Assembly: GCA_946406275.1 (NCBI GenBank)
Contig: CAMJJZ010000031.1
Coordinates: 1 to 12,369, forward strand
Length of the DNA: 12,369 nucleotides
From: an uncultured Bacteroidales bacterium
Lineage (GTDB): Bacteria; Bacteroidota; Bacteroidia; Bacteroidales; UBA932
Direction of reading: 5' to 3'
In this document: one piece after another, positions 12,259 through 12,369 of the stretch
Layout: each line of letters begins with the position of its first letter
Position numbering within the stretch: the stretch's first letter is position 1
The notes under the pieces: model-generated
What the model saw: only the letters and a program-made list of their open reading frames with translations
Told to the model about the DNA's origin: nothing
The model's database searches: none
Translations under genes and position numbers: made by a program

Positions 12259-12369
12259 GGTGACCTAATTGCTTGATATTTTGAAAGATGTTGTCAAGCA
12301 CTTGGTTGTATGACGTGGTTCGATAATTTGTTCCGTCAAATTCTATTTTTTCCGGGAAAATCGAACCAA
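12245..12369 (-). CDS. Probable serine site-specific recombinase, C-terminal fragment (partial)
   Basis: On the minus strand a frame entering from the window edge stays open for 40 codons and stops with TAG at 12247-12245. The product contains GSIFPEKIEFDG and NYRTTSYNQVLDNIF and ends LGHLDKK. The (Y/F)PEKxxFDGxxxRT...N pattern is what I recall at the C-terminal end of large serine recombinases and resolvases of Bacteroidota; the catalytic domain would lie outside the window. The call is tentative because only the tail is visible. The last codons and stop are built from the same sequence as the right-end repeat of the neighbouring insertion sequence. Confidence 0.55.
   Translation of the reverse strand, partial: GSIFPEKIEFDGTNYRTTSYNQVLDNIFQNIKQLGHLDKK

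Overview
The window reads as chromosomal DNA of a strictly or facultatively anaerobic, fermentative member of the Bacteroidota (Bacteroidales-like). The reasons are several perfect TAnnTTTG -7 promoter boxes (in front of the sugar kinase, the tRNA and the transposase), most start codons lacking a Shine-Dalgarno sequence, and the protein families present. Family and promoter assignments come from reading motifs; no database search was possible.

Layout. (1) Positions 1-1146, plus strand: the last codons of hydG, then hydF, both maturases for the [FeFe]-hydrogenase H-cluster. (2) Positions 1143-9358, minus strand: one tightly packed ten-gene operon that converges on hydF with overlapping stop codons. 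In transcription order it holds an HndB-like protein, hydB (NuoF-like flavoprotein), hydA (catalytic [FeFe] hydrogenase), hydC (NuoE-like), a DRTGG-domain protein, an RsbW-like ATPase, an H-cluster/ferredoxin protein resembling the sensory (group C) hydrogenases, a second DRTGG protein, a PHP-domain phosphoesterase and a second HATPase protein. The first four are expected to form an NAD(H)- and ferredoxin-linked electron-bifurcating or confurcating hydrogenase that disposes of fermentation electrons as H2. The last six look like a redox or H2 sensing and signalling module co-transcribed with it. (3) Positions 9359-9511: divergent promoter region. (4) Positions 9512-10528, plus strand: a PfkB-family kinase, probably KdgK. 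(5) Positions 10529-10762: no gene, but three tandem 23-bp repeats, a palindrome and alternating TCCACC/GGTGGA elements. (6) Positions 10763-11061: tRNA-Leu(UAA) whose anticodon loop is split between U34 and A35 by a 214-nt group I intron, followed by a strong terminator. (7) Positions 11099-12220: an insertion sequence with imperfect 20-bp terminal inverted repeats and an IS256/MULE-type transposase with an N-terminal zinc ribbon. Its natural ATG is out of frame with the body, separated by a run of eight A residues. (8) Positions 12245-12369, minus strand: the C-terminal 40 codons of a probable serine recombinase.

The most interesting items are the intron-split tRNA-Leu(UAA) outside cyanobacteria and plastids, the six-gene signalling module with an H-cluster protein that keeps all four cluster cysteines but has Tyr where catalytic enzymes carry the proton-transfer Cys, and the transposase frameshift at the A8 tract.
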